From Paenibacillus antri (GTDB lineage Bacteria > Bacillota > Bacilli > Paenibacillales > YIM-B00363): a stretch of 64,000 nucleotides of DNA. The translations under genes and the position numbers were made by a program. A model generated the notes under the pieces. The model ran no database searches and had not been told where the DNA came from. It saw only the letters and a list, made by a program, of their open reading frames with translations. Every line of letters starts with the position of its first letter. Within the stretch, counting starts at the first letter, position 1. Of this stretch, positions 50,364 through 58,800 are shown in pieces. The stretch lies in NCBI RefSeq assembly GCF_005765165.1, contig NZ_VCIW01000002.1, positions 124,001-188,000 of the forward strand, written 5' to 3'.

Positions 50364-51170
50364 TTACAGCTCCACTAACACGCGCTCGCGGCGGCGGAAG
50401 TAGCACCACTCGCGGAAGCCGATCTCCTTGAGCCGTCCGCGGACGAACTCCCAATCGTCGGCGACCCGTTCGGGCACGTGGGCGTCCGAGCCGAACGTCA
50501 CCTTCACGCCATGGAACAAGGCGCGCTCGAGCATGTCGTCGGCCGGGTACCAGCCGCCGACGTCTTTCATTTTCCCCGAGGTGTTGATTTCGATGGCGAT
50601 GTCGCATTCCCCGATCAGCTGCAGCGTCTTGTCGACCGCCTCCGTCTGGATGTCCGAGAACGCGGGATAATACGCCTTCATCGCGTCGATATGCCCGAGG
50701 ATGTCGAACATGCCGCTCTTCGCCGAATGTCCGATCATCTCGTAATACCGCTCCTTGGTTTGCTGCTTCTGCTTCTCGGTCAGCTTCTTCCATCGGTTGC
50801 GGTTGAAGATGGAGACGCCTTCGACTTGATGGACGGAGCCGATAATGTAGTCGAACGGATATTTCGCATAGATGCCCCGATATTTCTCCGCATGCTCGGG
50901 GAAGAAGTCCGATTCGACGCCAAGCAGCACTTCGATGCGCCCGGCGTACTTCTCCTTCAGCTGCAGCACTTCGTTCACGTAGTTCTCGAATTCGCTCGCG
51001 GCCATGGCGATCCCCGGGTTCGGGTGATCGTCCTTGTGGCCGAAATACGGCGAATGGTCCGAGATGCCGATCGCGGCGACGCCCTTCTCGATCGCGGCTT
51101 CGATATACTTCTCGATCGGGCCGTCCGCGTGGCCGCATCGTTCGTGATGCGTATGCAAGTCGAACATCAT
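50364..51170 (-). CDS. PHP-domain phosphatase, histidinol-phosphatase (HisJ/HisK) family
   Basis: 268 residues. PHP metallophosphatase with all expected metal-site motifs: DLHTHHERCGHA (residues about 4-15), ISDHSPYF, GVESDFF, IGSVHQV, ILGHIDAMK and FGSDAH. The length matches histidinol-phosphatases, which make histidinol from histidinol phosphate; no other his genes are nearby, so another phosphoester substrate is possible. It starts 13 bases behind the LysR gene on the same strand and is probably cotranscribed with it. Confidence 0.9.
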   Translation of the reverse strand: MMFDLHTHHERCGHADGPIEKYIEAAIEKGVAAIGISDHSPYFGHKDDHPNPGIAMAASEFENYVNEVLQLKEKYAGRIEVLLGVESDFFPEHAEKYRGIYAKYPFDYIIGSVHQVEGVSIFNRNRWKKLTEKQKQQTKERYYEMIGHSAKSGMFDILGHIDAMKAYYPAFSDIQTEAVDKTLQLIGECDIAIEINTSGKMKDVGGWYPADDMLERALFHGVKVTFGSDAHVPERVADDWEFVRGRLKEIGFREWCYFRRRERVLVEL

Positions 51171-51183
51171 GACGAGATTCCTC

Positions 51184-52086
51184 CTATTCCGAGCCGATGA
51201 AATGGGTCTCCGGCATGCCTTTCAGGTCGCTCAAAAATTGCCGCATCGCGGAATTCAGATAGCGCCCCGTTTTCGTAATGACCCCGACGGGGTGGGCGAT
51301 CTCCAGTTCGTTGACTTGAATCATCTTCAACGTTCCGAGCCGCAGCTCGCTCGCGATGGACATCTTAGAGATGACGGTCGCGCCCATGTTCAATTCGACC
51401 ATCCGCTTCACTTCCTCGCTGCTCGACAGCTCCATGACGACCTTCGGCACGATGCCGTGCTTCTCGAAGACGCTGTCGACGAACCGCCGGCCGATCGTAT
51501 CGGGCGACAGCATAATGAATGACACGTCCGCCAACGCCGACAGCGGCAGATGCTTATGAGCCGCCAGCGGATGCTCCGGCGAGACGACGAGCTCGAACGT
51601 GTCGTAATACAGCGTCGAAGTGACGAGGCTCGGCGTCTTCTCGACCAAGTAGGCGATGCCGATGTCGACGGACCCGTTTTCCACGCTGGTCATGATTTGC
51701 AAAGACGGCATCGTATGAATCGATGTCTGAATATGCGGGTATTGGTTGTTGAAATACGAGAAGATGCGCGGCAGGATCTGCATCGCGATCGACGTCGTCG
51801 TGCCGAGGCGAATATGGCCCTGCGGCGTCGCGTCGATGTCGCTGAGTCTCATCTTCAGCTCGTCGACGATGGCGAGAATTTTCTCGGCTTGCTCGAGAAA
51901 CAGCACGCCCGCGTCGGTCAGCGTCACCGGCTGGTTCCGGTCGACGAGCACGGTCCCGAATTCGTCTTCGAGGCTCTTGATTTGCGCGGATACGGCGGGC
52001 TGCGTCAGGTTCAGCACCTCGCCCGCTTTCCGGAAGCTCATCGTCTTGGATATCGTTATCAGGGTCTCCAGTTGGTTTAAGTTCAT
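51184..52086 (-). CDS. LysR-family transcriptional regulator
   Basis: 300 residues. The winged helix at 1-60 (LETLITISKTMSFRKAGEVLNLTQPAVSAQIKSLEDEFGTVL) and the effector domain (about 85-295) are typical. The start is ATG at 52086, with GAGAGGGGGG 8 bases upstream; upstream in-frame ATG at 52116 has no ribosome binding site. It is divergent from the UMF1-type transporter gene and upstream of the PHP phosphatase gene, either of which may be its target. Confidence 0.9.
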   Translation of the reverse strand: MNLNQLETLITISKTMSFRKAGEVLNLTQPAVSAQIKSLEDEFGTVLVDRNQPVTLTDAGVLFLEQAEKILAIVDELKMRLSDIDATPQGHIRLGTTTSIAMQILPRIFSYFNNQYPHIQTSIHTMPSLQIMTSVENGSVDIGIAYLVEKTPSLVTSTLYYDTFELVVSPEHPLAAHKHLPLSALADVSFIMLSPDTIGRRFVDSVFEKHGIVPKVVMELSSSEEVKRMVELNMGATVISKMSIASELRLGTLKMIQVNELEIAHPVGVITKTGRYLNSAMRQFLSDLKGMPETHFIGSE

Positions 52087-52210
52087 GCGGAACGCCCCCC
52101 TCTCAGCCAACATCAATTATATTACAAAAGATTAACAAAGAAAAAGATACCCCCGCGCGTCCCCATCAAGTAAAATGTAAGCATTATCAAAAGGCCGCGA
52201 AGGAGAAACG

Positions 52211-53512
52211 ATGCCGATGGATCAGAAGAAAACGGTAAGGGCGTGGGTGCTCTACGATTGGGCGAACTCGGCCTATTCGACGACGATGGTGGCGGCGGTG
52301 CTGCCGATCTTCTTCGTCAGCGTGCCGGGCGCGGGAGTCGGCGACGCGGCGGCTTCGTATTGGGCGTACTCGCAGTCTGCGGCGATGCTGCTACTGGTCA
52401 TTCTGTCCCCGATTCTGGGGGCGGTGGCGGACGTGTCCGGTTCGAAAAAGAAGCTGCTCGGCGCGTTCATGCTCCTCGGCGTCATCTCAACGGCGCTATA
52501 TGCGCTCGTCGGGGAAGGGATGCTCTGGTTCGCGGTCGTTCTGACGCTGCTCGGCGTCGTCGGCAACAGCGGCGCGAACTCGTTCTACGACGCGTTGCTG
52601 CCGGGCATCGTGAAGCCGGAGGATCGCGACCGCGTTTCGGCCCAAGGGTACGCGTACGGTTACTTGGGAGGCGGCCTGCTGCTTGCGGTCAACCTGATGA
52701 TGGTCCAGAAGCCGGAATGGTTCGGATTGGACGATCTCGGCGGCATCCGTCTTGCGTTCCTGTCCGTGGCGGTGTGGTGGCTCGTCTTCTCGATTCCGCT
52801 CTTCCGCCGCGTGCCGGAGACGAAGCCGACGACGTCGGTGCCGATGGGACGTTCGGTCGGTCTTGCGTTCCGACGGCTCGGCACGACGCTTCGGAGCCTG
52901 AGGAACTACCCGGAGCTGTTGAAATATTTGATCGCGTTCTGGTTGTTCAGCGACGGCATCGGCACGATCATCCGGATGGCGACGCTCTATGGGGAAAACA
53001 TCGGCATCGGCACGACCCACCTCATTACCGCGCTGCTCATTACGCAGTTCGTCGGTTTTCCGTGCGCGATTCTGTTCGGCAAGCTGGCCGGCCGTTTCGG
53101 CGCGAAGTCGTCGTTGTACGCGGCGCTGTGCATCTATGTCGTGATTACGATCCTTGGGTATTTCATGACGACTGCGTTGCATTTCTACTTGCTCGCCGTC
53201 ATGGTCGGCTTCGTGCAGGGCGGCAGCCAAGCGCTGGCGCGCTCGATCTTCACGCGGCTCATTCCGGTCGGCCGGGAAGCCGAATATTTCGGCTTCATGA
53301 GCGTATGGAACAAGTTCGCCGGCATGATGGGCCCGGCCGTCTTCGGCTACGTGAACATGATCGGGAGCAGCCGGCTCGGCATCCTCGCTCTGATCGCGTT
53401 CTTCGTGCTCGGCATCGCCGTGCTTATGTTCGTCGATCTCGACAAGGGCGAGCGGGAGGCGGCCCGGGCCGACGGCGACGTTCCGCCGCGCGACCCGGCG
53501 TTATCCCTGTAG
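52211..53512 (+). CDS. MFS transporter, UMF1/Atg22-like
   Basis: 433 residues with twelve hydrophobic helices. The start RAWVLYDWANSAYSTTMVAA carries the YDWANSAY signature of the UMF1/Atg22-like branch, which in other organisms is linked to vacuolar amino acid efflux. NSGANSFYDALLPGIVKPEDRDRVSAQGYAYGYLGGG is also family-typical. Substrate in bacteria unknown. RBS AAGGAG, ATG at 52211 with a second ATG two codons later. Confidence 0.88.
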   Translation: MPMDQKKTVRAWVLYDWANSAYSTTMVAAVLPIFFVSVPGAGVGDAAASYWAYSQSAAMLLLVILSPILGAVADVSGSKKKLLGAFMLLGVISTALYALVGEGMLWFAVVLTLLGVVGNSGANSFYDALLPGIVKPEDRDRVSAQGYAYGYLGGGLLLAVNLMMVQKPEWFGLDDLGGIRLAFLSVAVWWLVFSIPLFRRVPETKPTTSVPMGRSVGLAFRRLGTTLRSLRNYPELLKYLIAFWLFSDGIGTIIRMATLYGENIGIGTTHLITALLITQFVGFPCAILFGKLAGRFGAKSSLYAALCIYVVITILGYFMTTALHFYLLAVMVGFVQGGSQALARSIFTRLIPVGREAEYFGFMSVWNKFAGMMGPAVFGYVNMIGSSRLGILALIAFFVLGIAVLMFVDLDKGEREAARADGDVPPRDPALSL

Positions 53513-53516
53513 CGAC

Positions 53517-54452
53517 TTACCGATCGGCGGCTAAGCCCGTCTCGTAGGACAGATCGCCTAGCGCCGCCTCGAAGGCGCGCCAAGCGTCGCCGGCGTCGGC
53601 CGCGCCGCCGCCGCCGGCCCGGCTCGCGGCGAGCCACGCGGCCGCCGCGCCGACCAGCCGCTCGCCGTCGCCCAGCGCGCGCTCCCAGACGTCCCAGAAC
53701 GATTCCTGGGACGTCTTTGTTTTGTCCGCGGGCGGGCGCCACGGCGCACGGCGATCGTTCATCGGGTCGAGCGCGGCGTCCCGCCGTCCGGGCACGAACG
53801 GCTCGATCGCGCCGGCGAGGAGCTTCGTCTTGAGGCCGGACGGGTCGTGGAACAAGGAGAACGCCGTCAGCATGTCGTTGTAGCTCTGCTGCCAGAGGCC
53901 GTCGAGGAACGGCGAATCGTACTCGGGATACGTGCGGCGCACGGCGTCTTCGACCTGCTTCGCGACGCCGCCCGGAAGCGTCTTGCCGGCGTCGAGCGTC
54001 TGCCGGACGGGCACCCGCAATGTGTCGATGCCGCGCAGCCGCTCCGCGACGTAGGTGTCGATCGCGGTCTCGAGCCGTTGGTGATCGCGCTTCCGATCGC
54101 CTTGCCGGGCGAAGACGAACGGGTGCGCGATCCGATCGAGCGCATGATGCGCCAGCCAGCCGAGCGCGTAGACGGCGCGCGGATCGTTCGGGGCGGCGCC
54201 GTCGCAGCATCGCAGCAGGTCGCGCAGGAAGGCGCCGCAGCGGCTCTTGTGCAGCAGGCCGCCGAGGGCGTCGGAGCGGGCGGATTCCTTTTTCATCCAT
54301 GGATAGAAACGATGGTAAAACAACGGGTCGGGGCCCTGGCAGCCGAACCGGAACAGCGGGCCGAGCGCGGGATCCCCCTCGAGCATTCGCGTCAGAGACA
54401 GCCGCTCCAGAAGGATTTCCCCGTAAATCGAATGCGTCCATACATTGGGCAT
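53517..54452 (-). CDS. Zinc-dependent phospholipase C family protein
   Basis: 311 residues. Hallmarks of the zinc-dependent phospholipase C-like family: RFGCQGPDPLFYHRFYPW near residue 35-52 and ALGWLAHHALDRIAHPFVFARQ near 95-118, which provide His and Asp zinc ligands. No signal peptide, so unlike secreted phospholipases it is likely cytoplasmic; activity untested in most such proteins. The start is ATG at 54452, with AGGAGGGA 6 bases upstream. It converges with the UMF1 gene, only 4 bases between the stops. Confidence 0.8.
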   Translation of the reverse strand: MPNVWTHSIYGEILLERLSLTRMLEGDPALGPLFRFGCQGPDPLFYHRFYPWMKKESARSDALGGLLHKSRCGAFLRDLLRCCDGAAPNDPRAVYALGWLAHHALDRIAHPFVFARQGDRKRDHQRLETAIDTYVAERLRGIDTLRVPVRQTLDAGKTLPGGVAKQVEDAVRRTYPEYDSPFLDGLWQQSYNDMLTAFSLFHDPSGLKTKLLAGAIEPFVPGRRDAALDPMNDRRAPWRPPADKTKTSQESFWDVWERALGDGERLVGAAAAWLAASRAGGGGAADAGDAWRAFEAALGDLSYETGLAADR

Positions 54453-54558
54453 GCGCAATCCCTCCTATACTTGTCGGAAAATGTCGGTTATAATAGACCG
54501 TATTACATAGTAACTAGTTCGAAAGGTCGAACTTGATCCGCATGGAGGTAGCAAGCGA

Positions 54559-55017
54559 ATGAACCACGAATATGTCCACCCGTTCTTGGAGTCCGCGCGT
54601 ATCGTTATCGAACAAGTGGCCGGCGTCAAGCCGTCCGCCGGCGAGTTCGGCATTAAGGAAATCACGAAGCATCACGAGTACCTGTGGATTCATATCGGCC
54701 TGACCGGACAGATGAACGGCGATATCATTTACGGCTTGCACGAGGCGGTCGCGCTGAAGATGGTGTCCGCGATGATGGGCGGTTACGTCTTGGACGAGCT
54801 CGGCGAGATGGGACACAGCGCGATCTCGGAGCTGAGCAACATGATCAGCGGCAATGCGAGCACGATGTTGTACAATCAGGGCGTGCGCGTCGACATTACG
54901 CCGCCGAAGATTCTCAGCTCGACGGACGGCCAGGGAATCGAAGCGACCAAGGTGCTGTCGATCCCGCTCACGATGGAAGGCATCGGCGAACTTGACATTC
55001 AGCTGTTAATCGCGTAA
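54559..55017 (+). CDS. cheX: Chemotaxis protein CheX (CheY-P phosphatase family)
   Basis: 152 residues. CheC/CheX/FliY-family phosphatase that dephosphorylates CheY-P. The catalytic ExxN motif is Glu91-x-x-Asn94 in SAISELSNMISGNAS, which occurs once, as in CheX rather than CheC. Conserved MNGDIIYGL precedes it. It stands alone, outside any chemotaxis cluster in view. RBS TGGAGGTAG. A perfect TATAAT lies at 54490-54495. A terminator follows at once. Confidence 0.88.
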   Translation: MNHEYVHPFLESARIVIEQVAGVKPSAGEFGIKEITKHHEYLWIHIGLTGQMNGDIIYGLHEAVALKMVSAMMGGYVLDELGEMGHSAISELSNMISGNASTMLYNQGVRVDITPPKILSSTDGQGIEATKVLSIPLTMEGIGELDIQLLIA

Positions 55018-55025
55018 TCATTCAA

Positions 55026-55049
55026 AGCGAGGGCTCCTCGCTTTTTTTT
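55026..55049 (+). terminator. cheX terminator
   Basis: AGCGAGG-gct-CCTCGCT followed by eight T. Confidence 0.85.
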
Positions 55050-55069
55050 GTTGTTCGGGAGGAAAGATA

Positions 55070-55861
55070 ATGATGGGTACTATGCGATACGACGGCAAGA
55101 TCGCGGTCGTGACCGGCGCGTCCGGCGGCATCGGCGGGTCCGTCGCCGAGGCGCTCCACGAACGAGGCGCGCATGTCGTGCTGGCGGCTCGGTCCGTCGA
55201 CAAGCTGAACGACTTCGCCGAGAAGCTTGGAAGCCGGGCGATGGCGGTCGCACTGGACGTCGCGGACGAACACTCGGTCGCCCGGGCGTTCGAGGAGATC
55301 GAGGCCCGGTTCGGCCGCGTCGACCTGCTCGTGAACAATGCGGGCTTCGGCCGGTTCGAGCTCGTCGCGGACGCGCCGGCGGATTCGTTCGAATCGATGA
55401 TGAACGTGAACTATTTCGGAACCGTGCGATGCACCCGGGCGGTTCTGCCCGGCATGCTGTCGCGGCGCGAAGGATGGATCGTCAACGTGGCGTCGATCGC
55501 CGGGAAGACCGCTACCGCGAAGTCGGCCGGCTATGCGGCGACGAAGCACGCGGTGCTCGGGTTCACGAACGCGCTGCGCCAGGAGCTGCACGGCACCGGG
55601 ATTCGCGTCATGGCGGTCAATCCGGGGCCGGTGCGCACGGCGTTCTTCGACATCGCGGACCCGGAAGGCGGCTATGTGAACGGCGTGAAGTCGATGATGG
55701 TAACGCCGGAGCGGGTCGCGCGGGAGACGCTCGCCGGGCTCGACCGGGGCCGGGCGGAAGTGAACGTGCCCGGTTGGCTCGGCGCCGCGGCGCGGCTGTC
55801 CCAAGCGCTTCCGATCGGGCTCGTGAACGCGTTCTCGGCGCGCTTTCTTAAGTTGAAGTAG
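55070..55861 (+). CDS. Short-chain dehydrogenase/reductase
   Basis: 263 residues. Classical SDR: TGASGGIGG (about 15-23), NNAGF (about 89-93), catalytic Ser in NVASIAGK and YAATK (Tyr and Lys). An NADP preference is suggested by LAARSVDKL. Similar proteins are annotated as YqjQ-like or general dehydrogenases; substrate unknown. ATG at 55070, GGGAGG 7-8 bases upstream. Its last 14 bases overlap the end of the opposite gene. Confidence 0.9.
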   Translation: MMGTMRYDGKIAVVTGASGGIGGSVAEALHERGAHVVLAARSVDKLNDFAEKLGSRAMAVALDVADEHSVARAFEEIEARFGRVDLLVNNAGFGRFELVADAPADSFESMMNVNYFGTVRCTRAVLPGMLSRREGWIVNVASIAGKTATAKSAGYAATKHAVLGFTNALRQELHGTGIRVMAVNPGPVRTAFFDIADPEGGYVNGVKSMMVTPERVARETLAGLDRGRAEVNVPGWLGAAARLSQALPIGLVNAFSARFLKLK

Positions 55862-56120
55862 GCGGCGTCTGCGCGCGCTTCCGCTCGTTCAGCGCCTTGA
55901 CGTCCTCGAACAGCTCGCGGACGGCGAGCTTGGCTTCGGGATGCGACGCGTTCCAATGATTCGCGAGCGCGGGCATCGTCTTGTGGATATGGCTGTACAG
56001 CGCCCACAGCTTCACCTTCTCCACCGCGTCCGGGGACGCGTCGCCGATCAACAGATCGGCGTAGGTTTCTATTAAAGCGTCGAACGATTGCCGCAGCGAT
56101 GGATCGTTGAGCAGCTTCAT
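55848..56120 (-). CDS. Small hypothetical protein
   Basis: 90 residues, helical, no cysteine motif, membrane helix or signal peptide. Start MKLLNDPSLRQSFDALIETY follows AAAGGAG, a convincing ribosome binding site, so the gene is likely real. The 3' end overlaps the SDR gene by 14 bases on the other strand. I do not recognise it; a small cytoplasmic protein of unknown role. Confidence 0.7.
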   Translation of the reverse strand: MKLLNDPSLRQSFDALIETYADLLIGDASPDAVEKVKLWALYSHIHKTMPALANHWNASHPEAKLAVRELFEDVKALNERKRAQTPPTST

Positions 56121-56224
56121 GGCGGTTCTCCTTTGCGCGAGGAAGTCGAGTTCGAGTTCAGTCTATCGTACATAAGTTGAAGGTGTCAAAGCGATCGATC
56201 CAATATGAATTTCGGAGGATGTAT

Positions 56225-58171
56225 ATGAACGAGAACGAAGTAGAACCTGCTTTGGAACATGAAAAGGACTCGCCCCGCGATCCGGCTCCGGCGACGGCGT
56301 CGTTTTCCGAGCTTGGGGTGAAGGGGCCTTGGGTCGAGCGGCTCGCGAGCCGCGGCATCGCGAACGCGGCGCCGATTCAGGCGGTCGGCGTGCCGGCGCT
56401 GCTCGGGGGAAGCGACGCCGTCATTCGGTCCCGCACGGGCACCGGGAAGACGTTGGCGTTCCTGCTGCCCGCGCTCGAGAAGATCGACCCGACGCTCGAC
56501 AAGCTGCAGGCGGTCGTCTTGACGCCGACGGCGGAGCTTGCGATGCAGATCGCGAAGGAAGCGGCGGAGCTCGCCGAGGGGACGAAGCTGCGGACGCTCG
56601 CGCTGATCGGCGGCGCTTCGCTGCAGCGGCAGCTGGACAAGCTGAAAACCCATCCGCAGCTCGTCGTCGGCACGCCGGGACGTATTCAAGAGATTCTAAC
56701 CATTAAGAAGCTTAAGATGAACGAAGTGCGCCTCATCGTGCTCGACGAGGCGGACCAGACGTTCGCGCTCGGCGCCGCGGGCAGCGGGGGCGAGGCGGAG
56801 CGCATCTTGGCCGCGGTGCCGGCGTCCGCGCAGCGGGTGTTCTGCTCGGCGACGATGCCGGAAGCGGCCGCCGCCGTCGTCGCGAAGTGGACGAAGAACG
56901 CGGTGTGGGTCGAGGCGGAGCCGCAGGGCGAGGAAGCTTCGCAGCGGCTGCCGTCGACGGTAACGCACTCGTACGTCGTCTCGGAAGAGCGCGACCGGAT
57001 CGATACGGTGCGCCGGCTGCTTCGAACGCTGCAGCCGAAGGCTGCGATGCTGTTCGTCAATCAGACGGAATCGATCGCGGAGGTGGAAGCGAAGCTGCAG
57101 TACCACGGGCTGCAGGTGGAGGCGATCTACGGCGATCAGCCGAAGCAGGAGCGGACGGCGGTCATGCGCCGATTCCGCAGCGGCAAGCTGAAGCTGCTGC
57201 TCGCGACGGACGTCGCGGCGCGCGGACTCGACGCGGCGGACGTGACGCACGTCATCCACGTCGATCCGCCGTTAGACGCAGAGCGCTACCTGCATCGCGC
57301 CGGGCGGACGGGGCGGATGGGACGCCGCGGCGAGTCGGTGCTCGTGCTGGCGCCGAACCGGACGTTCATCGCGTCGAAGTTCGCGGAGCAGCTGGGGATC
57401 GAGATCAAGGAGAAGAAGCTGCAGGGCGGCGAGCTGAAGGAGAGGAAGACGTATTTTCCGCCGACGGCTTCGACGACGCCGGCGGCTGCGCGGCCGGCGA
57501 AGGTCGCGGGCGCTGCGCCTGCGGCGCGTCCGAGCGGCGAGCGGTTCGGCAAGCCGGCAGGGGAGCGCCCTGCGGGCCGCCCGAGCGGCGAGCGGTTCGG
57601 GAAGCCGGCGGGAGAGCGCCCTGCGGGCCGCCCGAGCGGCGAGCGGTTCGGCAAGCCGGCGGGAGAGCGTCCTGCGGGCAGCCCGAGCGGCGAGCGGTTC
57701 GGCAAGCCGGCTGGGGAGCGCCCTGCGGGCCGCCCGGGCGGCGAGCGGTTCGGCAAGCCGGCAGGGGAGCGCCCTGCGGGCCGCCCGGGCGGCGAGCGGT
57801 TCGGCAAGCCGGCGGGAGAGCGCCCTGCGGCGCGTCCGAGCGGCGAGCGGTTCGGCAAGCCGGCGGGAGAGCGCCCTGCGGCGCGTCCGAGCGGCGAGAG
57901 GTTCGGCAAGCCGGCGGGAGAGCGCACGGCGGCGCGTCCGAGCGGCGAGCGGTTCGGCAAGCCGGCGACGGTACGCGCGGATCGTCTGGACGTACGCGGC
58001 GCGAAGCCCGCTTCCGTCAAGCCCGCCGCCCGCGCCGGCAAGGCGCCGGCGGCGGCGCCCGTCGCGAAGGAACGCCATCGCGATAAGAAGAACAAGGGCG
58101 CCCCTCGCTGGCTGAAAGATAAAAAGGAGGGTAACGGAGGAGAATCGGATGGCGGTACCCCAAAAGGTTAA
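56225..58171 (+). CDS. DEAD-box RNA helicase with nine-copy 17-residue C-terminal repeat
   Basis: 648 residues. Helicase core about 25-385: Q motif with PIQ (Gln52), motif I RTGTGKT (70-76), PTAELA, TPGR, DEAD at 174-177, SAT at 208-210, then the second RecA domain with LLATDVAARGLDAADV and HRAGRTGRMGR. It unwinds or remodels RNA in ribosome assembly, decay or cold adaptation. After a linker comes a low-complexity basic tail (about 435-590) built from nine tandem copies of RPSGERFGKPAGERPAG, and then a Lys/Ala-rich end. Such tails bind RNA and may drive condensate formation. ATG at 56225, GGAGG 6 bases upstream. The next gene overlaps its end by 23 bases. Confidence 0.93.
   Translation: MNENEVEPALEHEKDSPRDPAPATASFSELGVKGPWVERLASRGIANAAPIQAVGVPALLGGSDAVIRSRTGTGKTLAFLLPALEKIDPTLDKLQAVVLTPTAELAMQIAKEAAELAEGTKLRTLALIGGASLQRQLDKLKTHPQLVVGTPGRIQEILTIKKLKMNEVRLIVLDEADQTFALGAAGSGGEAERILAAVPASAQRVFCSATMPEAAAAVVAKWTKNAVWVEAEPQGEEASQRLPSTVTHSYVVSEERDRIDTVRRLLRTLQPKAAMLFVNQTESIAEVEAKLQYHGLQVEAIYGDQPKQERTAVMRRFRSGKLKLLLATDVAARGLDAADVTHVIHVDPPLDAERYLHRAGRTGRMGRRGESVLVLAPNRTFIASKFAEQLGIEIKEKKLQGGELKERKTYFPPTASTTPAAARPAKVAGAAPAARPSGERFGKPAGERPAGRPSGERFGKPAGERPAGRPSGERFGKPAGERPAGSPSGERFGKPAGERPAGRPGGERFGKPAGERPAGRPGGERFGKPAGERPAARPSGERFGKPAGERPAARPSGERFGKPAGERTAARPSGERFGKPATVRADRLDVRGAKPASVKPAARAGKAPAAAPVAKERHRDKKNKGAPRWLKDKKEGNGGESDGGTPKG
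57527..57985 (+). repeat. 51-bp tandem repeat coding for the helicase tail
   Basis: Nine copies, each 51 bases, from 57527 to 57985, encoding RPSGERFGKPAGERPAG with small changes (S/G at position 3, G/A at the end, the fourth copy starting SPSG, the last diverging after GKPA). In-frame period keeps the frame through expansion or contraction. Confidence 0.9.
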
Positions 58172-58730
58172 ACCCGTGCGGCGCGCCTTCGCCCCGCTCC
58201 TGTGGCTGCTCGTCATCGCGGGGCTGCTCGTCGGCGGAACGGCGGCGTACGTCTCTACCGAGCCCCCGCTCGACTGGTCGTCGCAGGGCGGGCCGGATCT
58301 CGCCGAGAAAGTTCGCGGCATGATCGCCTCGCAGTCGCTGTCCGTCGCGATCACGGAGGCGGAGCTGAATGCGCTCGTGAAGGCGAACCTCTACGAAGAA
58401 CGGCGGCTCGGCGAACAAGCGGAAATGACCGGCGCCGACGTCGCGCTGGACGGCGACACGCTGATCGTGCGCACCGACGTGACGATCGCCGGGAGCATCC
58501 GCCTGCCGCTCACTCACCGATTCCGACTCGAGTGGGAGAAGCCCGACGTGAAGGCGACGCATGTCTCGACCGCTCTGAAGGACATCCCGCTTCCGGCGTC
58601 GCTGCTCGCGATCGGCACCATTCGCGTGCCGCTCGCCTTCGACGCGCGCATCCCGGCCGAGATCGAGACGGTCTCGTTCGAAGCGGACGAGGTTCGGCTG
58701 AAGTTGAAATTGACGAATCCCTTCTTTTAA
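58149..58730 (+). CDS. Membrane-anchored hypothetical protein (DUF2140/YpmS-like?)
   Basis: 193 residues. One membrane helix at about 15-35 (APLLWLLVIAGLLVGGTAAY), the rest predicted outside the membrane: SLSVAITEAELNALVKANL, then beta-rich segments ending in KLTNPFF. Size and layout recall YpmS/DUF2140 proteins, where a short helix is followed by a lipid-binding-like domain, but the match is only by eye. The ATG lies inside the end of the helicase gene in another frame, with GGAGG 8 bases upstream, so the two are probably coupled. Function unknown. Confidence 0.75.
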   Translation: MAVPQKVKPVRRAFAPLLWLLVIAGLLVGGTAAYVSTEPPLDWSSQGGPDLAEKVRGMIASQSLSVAITEAELNALVKANLYEERRLGEQAEMTGADVALDGDTLIVRTDVTIAGSIRLPLTHRFRLEWEKPDVKATHVSTALKDIPLPASLLAIGTIRVPLAFDARIPAEIETVSFEADEVRLKLKLTNPFF

Positions 58731-58736
58731 CCGCAA

Positions 58737-58786
58737 AAAAGCGGCAGTCCAGGACGCAATGACTCGTCCGGGGCTGCCGCTTTTTC
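58737..58786. terminator. Bidirectional terminator
   Basis: AAAAGCGGCAG ... CTGCCGCTTTTT with an inner GGACG/CGTCC stem; serves the plus-strand unit and the minus-strand response-regulator operon. Confidence 0.85.
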
Positions 58787-58800
58787 TATCTAGGCTCGTA

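Noticed and set aside
57272-58354. Repetitive minus-strand frames opposite the helicase tail
   Set aside because: They are antisense to an in-frame 51-bp repeat, which keeps several frames open automatically.
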